Positions 1-11,188 of a stretch of DNA of 64,000 nt are shown here, piece after piece; position 1 is the first letter of the stretch; each line of letters begins with the position of its first letter. This DNA is from Chamaecyparis obtusa (Eukaryota > Streptophyta > Pinopsida > Cupressales > Cupressaceae), in assembly GCA_027943335.1 (NCBI GenBank), contig BSBK01004079.1:1-64000 (forward strand). Direction: 5' to 3'. The notes beneath the pieces were generated by a model. The model was not told the origin of the DNA. It ran no database searches and worked only from the letters and a program-made list of their open reading frames with translations. Made by a program: the position numbers and the translations under genes.

Positions 1-23
1 TATATATATATATATATATATAT

Positions 24-1199
24 TGTTGGAAACAAATGTTTGAAGGAAATTGCTACTCAAATTATGTATTGTCTTTGATGTCACACAATGTCATAGTCCG
101 CAGCAATCAGTTCCAACCGAGGCTCAGTCAGTCTGCCAGACAGGAAGATTAGTGCTTACCGAGTCCACTCGGTTATCAAAGAAAATCAGTGTCTACCGAG
201 TCCACTCGGTTATCAAAGAAAATTTAGCATTTACCGAGTTCAGTCGGTCATCAAAGAAAATTCAGTGTTTACCGAGTTCAGTCGGTCCGTCAAAGAAAAT
301 TTAGTGTTTATCGAGTTCAGTCGGTCGTCAAAGGAAATTCAGTGTTTACCAAGTTCAATCAGTTATCAAAGGTAAAGGATTGTCGGTGTTTACTGAGTTC
401 CCTCGGTCTCTGAAAGATTGTAGAAAGTTATGGTCACCGAGCACTGTCGGCCCTTGAAGGATTTTGCAAATAGAGTTTGCTTAATTCAGCCGACAGTTAT
501 ACTAAATAATTGTCGATTTGACAAATCTAAAATCATATAAATAAAAGGTCAAAATGTGAAAAATAAATAAGAAATACAGCAGAAGATTTACAGAAGAAAG
601 ACAAGAAAGGTGTGTGTGAATTTGTGAAGGATGTTCAGATATCCTTAAGGTACAGCAGAGATTTATTCGATCAAGAAGGATCACACTTATGCAGAAACAA
701 AGATCTGTAATCAGCAAGGCAGTTGCATTATTATATAGGTCATTTTCATTGTTACCTTCTTATCATTGTAACAGTGAATTCTAAATCTCTTAACCGACAT
801 TGGTTTAACAACCATATTGTAAATCCTCTAACAAGGTGACAATTCCATTGAATTGTTTTCAAGACCTCTCACTTGGCTTCTAACCGGCATCACTTCAGAA
901 AAGTGAAAATCAGTATCTAGATACAATGGTGGTTTTTTCCCATATTGGGTTTCCATGTTAAATCTTGTGTCTCTTGTGTTCTTAATTTCTATCTTAATCA
1001 TGCACTAGTGCTGATGAATATCTAAAAGATAATTTTGCTAATACTTTCTGCATCTTCTAAGTTACTGCAATCTATTTACCGAGTGCTAAAACAGATAACA
1101 TTCTTTAAGATATCCTAAGGGATCTGAAAGAAATAATTGTAAAGTGTTTTATGGTTGACTGATTCACCACCCCCCCCTCTCAGTCACTTCATCCATATT

Positions 1200-1205
<6 letters not shown>
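24..1205 (+). mobile_element. solo LTR, copia-like, inserted in a (TA)n tract
   Basis: The segment starts TGTTGGAA and ends CATCA, and both sides are (TA)n, so a TATAT-type target duplication is likely but cannot be defined uniquely. Near its right end it has the C-rich stretch followed by CTCTCAGT (about 1171-1183). Reverse-complement versions of this stretch occur in the minus-strand copia-type LTRs at 23385 and 30292. No primer-binding site or internal region follows: the sequence returns directly to (TA)n. I therefore read it as a solo LTR. The only internal ORFs are short and fall in repeats. Confidence 0.65.
158..430 (+). repeat. tandem 37-44 bp repeats with ACCGAG...CTCGGT cores inside the solo LTR
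   Basis: Seven imperfect units begin at about 158, 195, 233, 271, 310, 348 and 392. Each has a core like ACCGAGTCCACTCGGT followed by ATCAAAGAAAAT. The core is a near-palindrome. The array lies in the U3 end of the LTR, where enhancer repeats are common in plant LTRs. Any regulatory function is inference. Confidence 0.8.
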
Positions 1206-1561
<356 letters not shown>

Positions 1562-1568
<7 letters not shown>

Positions 1569-2040
1569 TTTTTCTTTCTCCAACAAAAAACTGGTATGTT
1601 GCTGAAAATATCAGTTTCGAATAGTTACATTGTTTTCATAGAGCATAAATTATTTTCTAAAATAGATATGAATGTGCTTCTTTTGAATTTAGTTTCGTAA
1701 CATCCATATGCAGGGCATGCAATTGGTTTGATGATGTGATCATGATTATTGCATATTTTTTAATGTTTGATGTTGACTAAACCGTAATTTTGACATACCT
1801 TAACTACATAGCTTATCACTTGTGTATTTATCTAATTTCAAAAAACAAAAAAATTGATAGAAATTAGACTCAAATATGAAGGGCACTGTTATTTTTCACA
1901 AAAAAAAAATCTCTTTTCTACTATTTTTCATTTAACGTCAAACTCAAAGGTTTAAATTTGATAAAAACCTACATTTGATTAACATCCAAAAACATATACA
2001 TAATAAATTAAAAAATTGTCAAATCTATAATCATTAGAAA
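1562..2040 (+). repeat. diverged partial copy of the interior of the TIR element at 4628-5614
   Basis: Blocks such as the TGGTATGTTGCT and AGAGCATAA stretches, GTAACATCCATAT and GACTAAACC occur in the same order at about 4829-5290. The terminal inverted repeats are absent here: the left end runs into the (TA)n tract and similarity fades after about 2030. No coding capacity is visible. Confidence 0.65.
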
Positions 2041-2645
2041 TCTCATTCCAAGTACTTGTGCTATGCAAAAGGATGTCTCCTTATTGTTGTATTTGACCCC
2101 TGCAATTGAGCTCTAAAGCCATGAAATTTTTATAATTTCTTCAAACTTTACAAACTACCCCTTATTAGGGACTTTCGATTGAAACTTTTTAGTTTTGATT
2201 AAAATTAATTTCTATTGAAATTACTTTCCTGATTTGGGGTTAGCTTAAGCCTTAACTAAGTCACTTTTGATAGAAAGTTAAAGATGACTTTCAATAGAAA
2301 CTCATATCGGCATATTTGGTGTCATTTCAGGTTAATAATGATTAAATATAATAATAAAGATGGTTTTCTCATCTCATTAATACAAAAGTTGAAAAATAAT
2401 TCTAATTTTGGAGAAGGACTTTTGAAATTGTATTTTTCAAATTTTGTCAAAATTTGGTGGAACAATTTTACAAAGTGATGGGAAATAAAAAGAGAAGGCT
2501 AAACAAGAGCACATGACATTATTCAGAAGAGACTGAACAAAGACTGCATGAAGAAGCACAAGAAAAATATTATCATAGGAAACAAGGTATGTCTCTCTCT
2601 CTCTAGATATTTTAAGTTGATGGTTAGGGACTTGTCTTAATGAAA
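2041..2645. other. AT-rich unique sequence, nothing recognised
   Basis: Very AT-rich. A 64-codon ORF at 2284-2478 has no recognisable motif and a composition typical of random AT-rich sequence. A short CT run lies near 2590. I see no gene, LTR end or terminal inverted repeat. Confidence 0.5.
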
Positions 2646-3185
2646 CATGTAAGCATGATATTGCAATACCTAATTAGACCTAATTAGACTTAATAAGACT
2701 AATTAGACCTAGTAACACCTAGACAAGACTAATTAGACCTAATAAGACTAAGAAGACATAATTATATACCTAATTAGAGCTAATGTGAATATTATGACCC
2801 CTTAAGACCTAATGACATAATTAATTTAAAAGACCTAATTAGGGGCCTGTTTAGAAGTAATTTAATGACCTAATTAGGGGCCTATTTATGAACTTAATAT
2901 GACCCCTTAGACCAAATTAGTTCTAATAAGCCCTAATTATCTATCTAATATGAGTAATAGGACTCCATGTAGGTGTAATTAGATCTAATTAGACTAATTA
3001 ATACATAATATGCTCGTACTATAACTCTTTAAGAACTTATCAAACCCAATATGTTTAATATGAACAATAGGACCCTTAAGCATAATTAGACCTAGATTAT
3101 CACCTTACTAGACCAAATTAGAGGTCTATTAGTACATAATTAGACCAATTAGGACCAATTAGGACCAATTAGACCTAGGTTAAAA
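2646..3185. repeat. degenerate CCTAATTAGA array, block 1
   Basis: Dense irregular repetition of roughly 10-12 bp words built on CCTAATTAG, CCTAATATGA and CCTATTAGG. Spacing is too variable for a simple satellite. The same vocabulary returns at 4225-4627 and 5615-7180. Confidence 0.85.
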
Positions 3186-4224
3186 GTACAAACCTATGTC
3201 ACACTTTTATAAAGGGAAAAGGACGACAACATGAAAAATTTTCAACTTTAATGAGACAAAAGTGGCATTTTTGTTTAGAATTTGAAGATAATGTAAACTA
3301 ATGAAATGTGTAAAATTTGATGAAGTTTATGCTTATTATTTCTTAAAAAAAATTTGAACAAAAATTGACATAGTTTTTTTAATTTTTGGAAGTCAATTTT
3401 TTTTATTGTTGAAATATGTTGAAAATCTAGGGTCTAGTTCCCACAAAATTTTTTTATGCAAATGACCTTTTTTCCCTTTAATTTGACAATATGTTTTATA
3501 TGACATGTATAGTTAGTGCATAAAAAAAGAAAGATTGGATTTCGGTATATATTTTGTTTGTTATAACTATCCGAACGCGATGTTACCCAAAACCAATAAT
3601 TCTTTGTTTCCACTAAATTTTCCCTATCAAATCTACAACATTAAAAAAAATTATATATTCTTGAAGAGGAATCTTTCCTCTAGTGTTAAATATAAGTTTT
3701 AAATATTTCTGACCATGATTTGTTATTTTTATTTTTTTTCAAATGAGCGTGTTCTTAAATGTTAAAATACCTACTTGAAGTATTTTTAACTTATAATATA
3801 TTATACAAAAATCAAAACATAATAAAAAATTACATGACCATAATCTTGACTGCAAGCTCTAGAAAAGGTATTTTTAGATTTTATAGAAAGTTAAATTTTG
3901 ACAAAGAATTCAGATCCAGAAGTGAGAACTTTTGAGACTCACCCTTTTTGCTTATTTGGCTACCACATGGGATGCCACTTAGATAAGTTTGGCTAGAACT
4001 ATGGGAGACCAAACACGGTCCTATGAATGAGCCACCCAACCCATTTTTGGGGTTTATATAGTTTGCATGGAATGATTTTGGTCAAAATCATTCCAGCTGA
4101 AATGATTTTGGTCGGAACTCCCCGGCCACATCGATGCCACAAGGTGCCTCGTTTGTGCCATGTATGTCCAGCTGGACCCATTCTAGGTGGAACCATTTCG
4201 GTCGGAACCATTACAAATGTCCTC
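3186..4224. other. AT-rich intergenic segment, GC-richer at its right end
   Basis: Positions 3186-3900 are AT-rich with T and A runs and no recognisable gene. Positions 3930-4224 are richer in GC and contain the palindrome at 4069-4094. They also carry repeated AATGATTTTGGTCGGAA-like and GGAACCATT words. Overlapping ORFs on both strands here read the same palindromic words and give no family match I recognise. Confidence 0.5.
4069..4094. repeat. 26-bp near-perfect palindrome
   Basis: GGAATGATTTTG and CAAAATCATTCC form perfect 12-bp inverted arms around a 2-nt centre (GT). A partial third copy of the arm follows at about 4100. No further context identifies it. Confidence 0.8.
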
Positions 4225-4627
4225 TAGTACGACACAAATTTGTAATTTTACCCCCTAATATGACCTAACTAGATCCCAAAATGACCTATTTAGACCTAAC
4301 TAGACCCAATTAGACCTATTAGGACCTAATTAGACCTAATATGACCTACTAGGACCAATTAGTTACCCTTTTCTACCTATTTAGTCCTAATTAGACCTAA
4401 AATGACCATATACATGACCTAATTAGACATAATTAGACCTAATATGACCTATTAGGACCTAATTATACCTAATTACACCAATTAGACATCATATGAATAA
4501 TATGACACCTTAAGCATAATTAGACCTAGATTATGACCTAACTAGACCAAATTACAGGTCTATTAGTACCTAATTAGACCAATGTTGCCTATTAGGACCT
4601 AATTAGACCCAATTAGACCTATTAAGA
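4225..4627. repeat. degenerate CCTAATTAGA array, block 2
   Basis: Continuation of the array in block 1, with words such as GACCTAATTAG, GACCTAATATGACC and AACTAGATCCCAAAATGACC. It ends abruptly at the TIR transposon and resumes on its other side. Confidence 0.85.
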
Positions 4628-5614
4628 GGGTGAACCCACAATAGTGGGTTACTCTTTTTTGCCTGAATGGACACTAAACTCTACATTTTTAAAAAAACTT
4701 TCAGATTCAGATGCATATTGTCGTTAAACCGTTTGAAATTAGAAGATGAATTAAATTAGAGTCTTTTAGGATTTTTGGTCTAGATTCTAAATATATTTTT
4801 CATTTTTATTTTTGAATTTATTTGAATGGTTTTTTGTTTCTCCCACAAAAATTGGTATGTTGCTAAAAATGTCATTTTCAAAGAGTTACATTGGTTTCAT
4901 AGAGCATAACTTTTTTTCTAAAATATATATCAATGTGCTTCTTTTGAATTTAGTTTTGTAACATCCATATAGAGGGCATGAAATTGGTTTGACAACATTA
5001 CCATGATTATTTCATATTTTATTAATGTTTGAATTTGACTAAACCATAATTTTGACATATCTTGACTACATGGCTTATAACTTGTCATGTATTTGTTCAA
5101 TTTCATTTTCATTTTTTTGATAGAAAGAGAACTTTAATAAGTAGGTAATAGATATTTTTTAGAATTTTTTTTCTCATTTACTATTTTTCTATAAGTGTCA
5201 AACATAGAGGTAGACGTATGGTGAAATATCTATGTTTAGTTAAACTAAAAATACAAAGTCATAATATACTTAATATATATTAACATTATAATCATTGAAA
5301 ATATTTTTTTTAGTAGTACCTTACTACATAGATAGGTTTTTCAAATGGATTCATTTGATCTACCAAAAGATAAATTTGAAGTGATTTTTTGTCAACATTT
5401 TAATAGGTGTGAATGAGACTCCATTGTAGGTATGAATTCAGAGTATAGATGTTATATCAATATTTTTTTTTACCTAGGAGGCTTTGAGCTAACCATTTGT
5501 AATTAATTCCTTTAAATGGCACCTCTCAAGGCTTAAATCATCATATTTTATAAAAAATGTGTTGCAAAAATTAGCATGTCTAAAAAAGTGTAACCCACTA
5601 TTGTAGGGTCACCC
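4628..5614. mobile_element. 987-bp non-autonomous TIR transposon with hairpin termini
   Basis: Inverted terminal repeats of about 33 bp lie at 4628-4660 and 5582-5614. They begin GGGTGA(A)CCC and both contain an internal hairpin: AACCCACAATAGTGGGTT on the left, and an imperfect version on the right. The element interrupts the CCTAATTAG array, which proves it is an insertion. No transposase ORF is visible. I could not define a target duplication, so the superfamily is unassigned. Confidence 0.75.
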
Positions 5615-7180
5615 AGGACCAATTAGTTAGACTTTTATGCTTAATTAAACTCAATTAAACTTAAAATGACATAATTAGAACTAATTTATGACCTAACTAG
5701 ATTCCAAAATGACCTAATATGACCTAACTAGATCCCAAAATGACCTAATATGACCTTTAATTAGATCCCAAAATGACCTAATTAGAGAAAATTAGACCTA
5801 ATATGACCTATTAGGACTTAATTAGACCCAATTAGATATATTAGGACTAATTAGTTACACTTTGATGCCTAATTAGACCTAGTTAGACCATTTAGACATC
5901 ATATGAGCCTAATAGGACCTAATATGACCTATTAGGACTTAATTAGACCCAATTAGTTCTATTAGGACTAATTAGTTACACTTTGATGCCTAATTAGACC
6001 TAGTTAGACCAATTAGACATTGTATGAGGCTAATAGGACCTAATATGACCTATTAGGAGCTATTCAGACCTATTAGGACCTAATTAGACTTAATTGTACC
6101 TAATATGACCTATTATGACCAATTAGTTATAGTTTGATGCCTAATTAGTCTCATTTAGACCTAAAATTGCCTAATTAGACCTGGTACATGACCTAACTAG
6201 ATCCCAAAATGACCTAATTAGACCTGAGTATACCCAAGTAGACCTAATTATACCCAATTAGACCTAATATGACCTATCAGGACTTAATTAGACCTAATTA
6301 TACGTATTAGGAATAGTTAGTTATACTTTGTAGGAATAGTTAGTTATACTTTGATGCCTAATTAGACCTAGTCAGACTAATTACATCGTATGAACCTATT
6401 AGGACCTAATATGACCTATTATGACCTATTTAGACCTATTAGGACCTAGTTAGACTTAATTAGACTTAAAATGACCTAATTGGGCCTAATATGAACCTAT
6501 TAGGACCAGTTAGACCTATTAGGATCTATTAGGACCAATTAGGCCTAATTTGACCTAATATGACCTAAATAGATGCCAAAATGACATATTTAGACCTAAT
6601 TAGACATAATTAGACCTATTACAGCCTAATTAGACCTAATAGGACCTAATATGACCTATTAGGACCAATTAGATACACTTTGATGCCTAATTAGTCCTAA
6701 TTAGACCTAAAATGACCTAATACATGACCTAACTAGATCCCAAAATGACTGAATTAGACCTAATTAGACCCAATTAGACCAAATATGACCCAATTAGACC
6801 TAATATGATAGGTATTAGGACCTATTTAGACTTATTAGAACCTAATTAGACCTCATTACATGAATAAGATATCATATGAACAATATGACCCCTTAAGCAT
6901 AAGTAAACATAGATTATGACCTAACTAGACCAAATCATAGGTCTATTAGTACCTAATTAGACCAATATGTCTTATTAGGAGCTAATTAGACCTAATTAGA
7001 CCTATTAGGACCAATTAGTTAGACTTTTATGCCTAATTAAACCTAATTACACCTAAAATGACCTAATTGACCTAATTAGACTTGATTAGACCTAATATGA
7101 CCTATTATGACCTAATACAACCTAATCTGAACTAATATGCCCTAATTAGACCCAATATGACCTAATTTCATTCAAAAAAA
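5615..7180. repeat. degenerate CCTAATTAGA array, block 3
   Basis: The longest block. Higher-order phrases recur: a stretch containing GTTACACTTTGATGCC (near 5852, 5970, 6668) and one containing AACTAGATCCCAAAATGACC (near 5724, 6198, 6728). This suggests amplification of longer units after the short word had spread. No coding potential. Confidence 0.85.
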
Positions 7181-7391
7181 AATGTTTAATAATTTTAACT
7201 TCATATGTAGGAAATGCTCAAGAAGCACAAACTTATGAAGTTGGAGAAGGGTCATCACAAGATCAACAAGCCCAACCTTTAGAAGTTAGCAAAGGGTCAT
7301 CATAAGATCCACAAGAAGAACCTTCAGAAGTTGGATTAGGCTCATTGCAAGCTCAACAAGCATAACTCTTAGAATATCAAACAAGTACACA

Positions 7392-7394
<3 letters not shown>

Positions 7395-7478
<84 letters not shown>
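7395..7478. repeat. (CT)n microsatellite, unit 1
   Basis: About 84 bp of uninterrupted CT. It is preceded by ATATCAAACAAGTACACATC, as is the (CT)n at 57757, so the tract is ancestral to the duplication. Confidence 0.95.
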
Positions 7479-7483
<5 letters not shown>

Positions 7484-8529
7484 GGTTTAGTCTCTTTGTG
7501 GTGAATATGCATTTTCCCCTTAAGACTATTTTTTTTGTTGTGTACATGTATCCTTTGATGAAGAAAATGTTGGACAAGGGGCATCCCAAGTTGAAGTAAT
7601 AAACTTTGGAGAAGGGTTTGTTGGTTCCTTTTTCCTCTTTTGTAGATTTACAATTTGATTGAGAAACTAATATCTATGATTCTTTAAACCCACTCCAAAT
7701 CTGAAAATAAAAAAGGATCAATTAACAAGGACTGAGATATTAGTCCTCCTACACTTTGAGCTTTAATGTTCAAGTAGGTATACCCATGGATTCACTTCTT
7801 AAAGGAATCAGTAAAACTTATTTGCATTATTCAACACAAATATTAGGAATTAATGTCCTTGACACATTAATTGAGAGATTTTGTCATTTATAAGTTGATT
7901 GATGATGAAGAACTGCTTCCTAAGAATAGATTAGTGTCTTATTCTAGGGCATAGAGTCAAATACAACATACATTAACAAAAAAATTAACTCAAGCACACC
8001 CAGAACCCAGAATAAGTTCTTCATGGATTATTCCTCTCACTCTCACACTCAAACATCATATTCTCACAAGAAACATGAATTCTCTGAAAATTATTCCTAA
8101 GAATTACCCCTCCCTTGAAAGGAACTCAGAAATAGCTTCACAATCTACTTTGCAAACCATACATTAAATTTCTTTACAATATTAACATGTAAGAACTCAA
8201 GATCATATCAAGAAAAACATTCATAAATATGAGATGAAATTCCAGTGTATTTTCATTTAAAGAAATTCAGTTTTAGTATATTGAAAATGGTAGAATGCTA
8301 GAACAAAATAGTAGATCAAAATTCTCTCTCTATTCAGCTGCTAATTTCACCATCCTTATAAAAATACAACAATTTTCTATATATAGCAATTTCTACCCCT
8401 CTTGGAATCTTGGAAGAATCAGGATGGAACAAGATTGGGATCATTTTGGGAAAAATTAGGGTCCCCAACAACTACAACAAACAAATACAACAAGAAATTA
8501 AAAAAGATAAGAAAGCATGGGTTCCCAAT
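7479..8529. other. non-coding part of duplicated unit 1
   Basis: Closely matched by 57832-58780. It contains no ORF of note. The stretch around 8300-8529 would be the 3' flank of the minus-strand pseudogene next to it. Confidence 0.5.
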
Positions 8530-8977
8530 CTATGCCCACTTATGATGACGTGTGAGATTCCCAACATCAAGGTTCAGTAGAAATGGTTTCCTAGGCACAT
8601 TTATTCCTAGTTGTAGAATCCTAGGCAAATCATTTTCCCAAGGAATTGCAAACCCAATTTCTGAAAATAAGACAACATTCACATCATCGCCAAGGTACTC
8701 TTCTCTGAAAATTTTTGTCAAAAGCATGAGAATATCCACCTTCTCCGCCCCCCCACAGGTCCAACAAAGATGCCAAGAACTAAGATGAAATGTTGGTGTT
8801 AACTCTATACCTATTTTCACTCTCCAAAAATTCACATCCCATCACCATCCTTATAGCCTCCTTGGTGAAGGCTCCCAACTCTATCGCAATAGACACTAGG
8901 ATTGGGTTTGTGACCAGGTCCAAAAAGGTCTTATGATCCTCCAAGGTAGTGCATCTTAAATGAATTCGAGTGTCCAT
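8530..8977 (-). pseudogene. unrecognised protein-coding relic, copy 1
   Basis: The minus-strand reading begins at ATG 8977 (MDTRIHLRC...), runs through LGAFTKEAIRMV and EFLESENRYRVNT, meets a TAG at about 8783-8785, then shifts frame in a G-run near 8750. It continues as VDILML, EEYLGDDVNVV, ENDLPRILQLGINVPRKPF and LNLDV. The second copy (58782-59337) has CAG where this copy has TAG, so the stop is secondary. Protein-level similarity is high between copies although each is broken. I do not recognise the family. It looks like a pseudogenised host gene or a captured fragment carried in the duplicated unit. Confidence 0.55.
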
Positions 8978-9690
8978 TGAAAATCAAACTGATATTATTA
9001 TTCTAATTTTTGACAAAAATCACAGAGAACCTAGCACTCATAGACTATTTTCACAAATATGCTTTCACAATCATAAATTAATGAGCATAGATCATCTATT
9101 TATAAGTCCTGATTGAAATTTTTTCTCTACCCCAAAGATCTAATTAATTCATAATTTAAATGGTAATTGTCTTTCAAAAATCTCCAAATCTTTCATATTT
9201 AATGCAACAGTGGGTGAAAATGGAAACAACACTTATGATAAGACATTTTCTATCTTGGGAATAGTGAAGGCCGAAAGGATCATGTCACGCAAGTGGACAT
9301 AACAATTCTTTATTATAAAAAAACTTGAAACTTGTGCCCACTCCGCAGAAATAGTAAGTAAAGCACGTTAGCTATGAAATGGCGGTAGGAAATGAAGCTT
9401 TACCATTGATGTAATATCATCGAATAGTCAGAAAACAATGTCCTTAGATGACATGATGTTTTCATTTAAGCCTTAACTTCAAGGCATTATTCTATCGAGG
9501 TAATGAATAGATAATGATGTCACACATATCTGTCATTGAAAATTCAAAGGTGCCATCTAAGAAGCCATTAATTCACATTACTTTAATTGATGTCACAAAT
9601 CATCTACTCATCGCTATTAATTAATATTTCTATCTAATATTAACAAAGATTGCCAAAAGAATTATGCATTTTTGGTGTCAGAAAATGAGG
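8978..9690. other. 5' flank of the pseudogene, non-coding
   Basis: AT-rich sequence conserved in the right-hand duplicate at 59338-60049. No gene signal beyond its position upstream of the minus-strand relic. Confidence 0.45.
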
Positions 9691-9962
9691 TCATAGACTC
9701 ACATGTCCTTTGGATTACAACATATCAACGACCAAAGGTGAATTTTGGGCCTATGGTTGGTCTTCATAATCTTTAAGGAAAACTCTCATCATAATCATGA
9801 CACGTGGTATGACTGATCGTGGGCTTATTGGTACGATCATACATACCATGTGTCATGATTCCGTCGAGAGTTTGTCGTAAAGATTATGAAGACCAACAAT
9901 AGGCTTAAAATTCACCTTTGGCCGTTGATATGTTGTAATCCAACGAACGTGTGAGTCTGTGA
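9691..9962. mobile_element. 272-bp foldback/MITE-like inverted repeat, copy 1
   Basis: Almost the whole segment is one imperfect inverted repeat. The left arm reads TCATAGACTCACATG, GGATTACAACATATCAACG and GGTCTTCATAATCTTT. The right arm holds their complements, with a centre around 9825. No coding capacity. The termini resemble GTCACAGACTCAC in the second copy. A target duplication was not found, so the superfamily is unknown. Confidence 0.7.
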
Positions 9963-10849
9963 TGTCATAGTGATGGGACCCGATGCAACTTGAACATCAA
10001 ATTAGAACCATTGGATTAAGAGAGATGAACAGTGGAAGGTGCATTTCGGATGGAATGTAGGGAGACAATTCCTCTACTAAAAAATCTCTCTGGAATCATA
10101 ACACGTGTCATTCTTTAAGAATGACAACTCATGAGAATGAAATTTTAATAATTATTTCAAATTATTAAATCACCATACCATTATTCCAACGATACAACTA
10201 TTGTATTAAATTGCCAATTTTATATGCACTTTTGAAAAACATTCGCCATGACAAATAAATTAATTATAAAATTTGGAAAATAATTTTTCCATAATTTATC
10301 AGTATAAGGAAGTCTGATTCGCCAATTAAATTAATAATTTTCCTTATAAAAACATTTGTAGTCTCCATATTTTTACAATAATGGTATACGTTATTAAAAA
10401 ATTCACCACCAAATATTCATATTTTGAACCACAATTTGCCATCAATATTAAAAATTTTCCCCCAAAAAATCATGTGATTCGCCACGATTTTATACTTTTC
10501 GGGAGAGGGGATTTCTTAAAGTTATCCCTACTTGAAATATTGATTTGCAAATTAGAATATTTTAAATAGTAAATAATTAAGGAGTAGGGCCTAGATAAAT
10601 CTTATGCAAGTGTGGAAAAGATAGATGATGTTCTCGAGAATATTTGAACGTTTTTAAGATGAACAATCAAGTAACATTATTGTGGTTGGGTTTGATGATG
10701 TTATTTGTAGTCAGTAATATATATGTGATCAAACATTGTATGTACATTTTACCATTATCTATGTTATATGAGAAATCAAAGTATTGAATGTTATTTTTTT
10801 AAAAGTGAGCATACTTGTATTACAGATTGTTTGCTAGGATTGTATTGTT
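9963..10849. other. AT-rich non-coding part of duplicated unit 1
   Basis: Matched by 60324-61210, and from about 10540 also by 49440-49760. A 62-codon ORF at 10381-10569 is preserved in the right copy at 60739-60927 (MVYVIKKFTTKY...). Its AT-rich composition and lack of any motif leave it unsupported as a gene. Confidence 0.45.
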
Positions 10850-11188
10850 CAAGATGGAGCTTCTTGTAGATAAATATTTTGGTTTTTAACTTTCATACAT
10901 GGAGGATTAAGATTTAAATGAAACTAATGAGTATAAATTTATAGGGAATAATAAGAAGAAAAGGAAAAACCACCTACAAATGCAAACAAATAGTTGGATT
11001 GGTATAGTAGAGATGACAAAGTCAAGGCTATTATTGGTCTTGCTCTTGCAAATTCAGAACCTCATCACATAAATTTAGATAAATCTTCTGTACACATTTG
11101 GGATAATCTAAGCAAGTTATTTGGAGGAAAAGTAGTTCATGCAAAGTTTTCTTTAAAACTTCAATTGTTTAGGTTAACCATTAATTAA
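10850..11188 (+). pseudogene. Ty1/copia gag fragment (UBN2-like), copy 1
   Basis: After a broken N-terminal part (MEL...DKYFGF) the reading DDKVKAIIGLALANSE and SVHIWDNLSKLFGGKVVH matches the N-terminal gag domain of plant copia elements, which have the pattern D-K-A-x-x-x-I-x-L-x-L and W-D-x-L-x-x-x-F. It stops at 11188 and no other copia domain follows. Two further copies lie at 49773-50105 and 61215-61535, all part of the duplication. Confidence 0.7.

Noticed and set aside
7377..7589. Arg-Glu repeat protein from the (CT)n tract
   Set aside because: Microsatellite translation; the tract length differs between duplicates.
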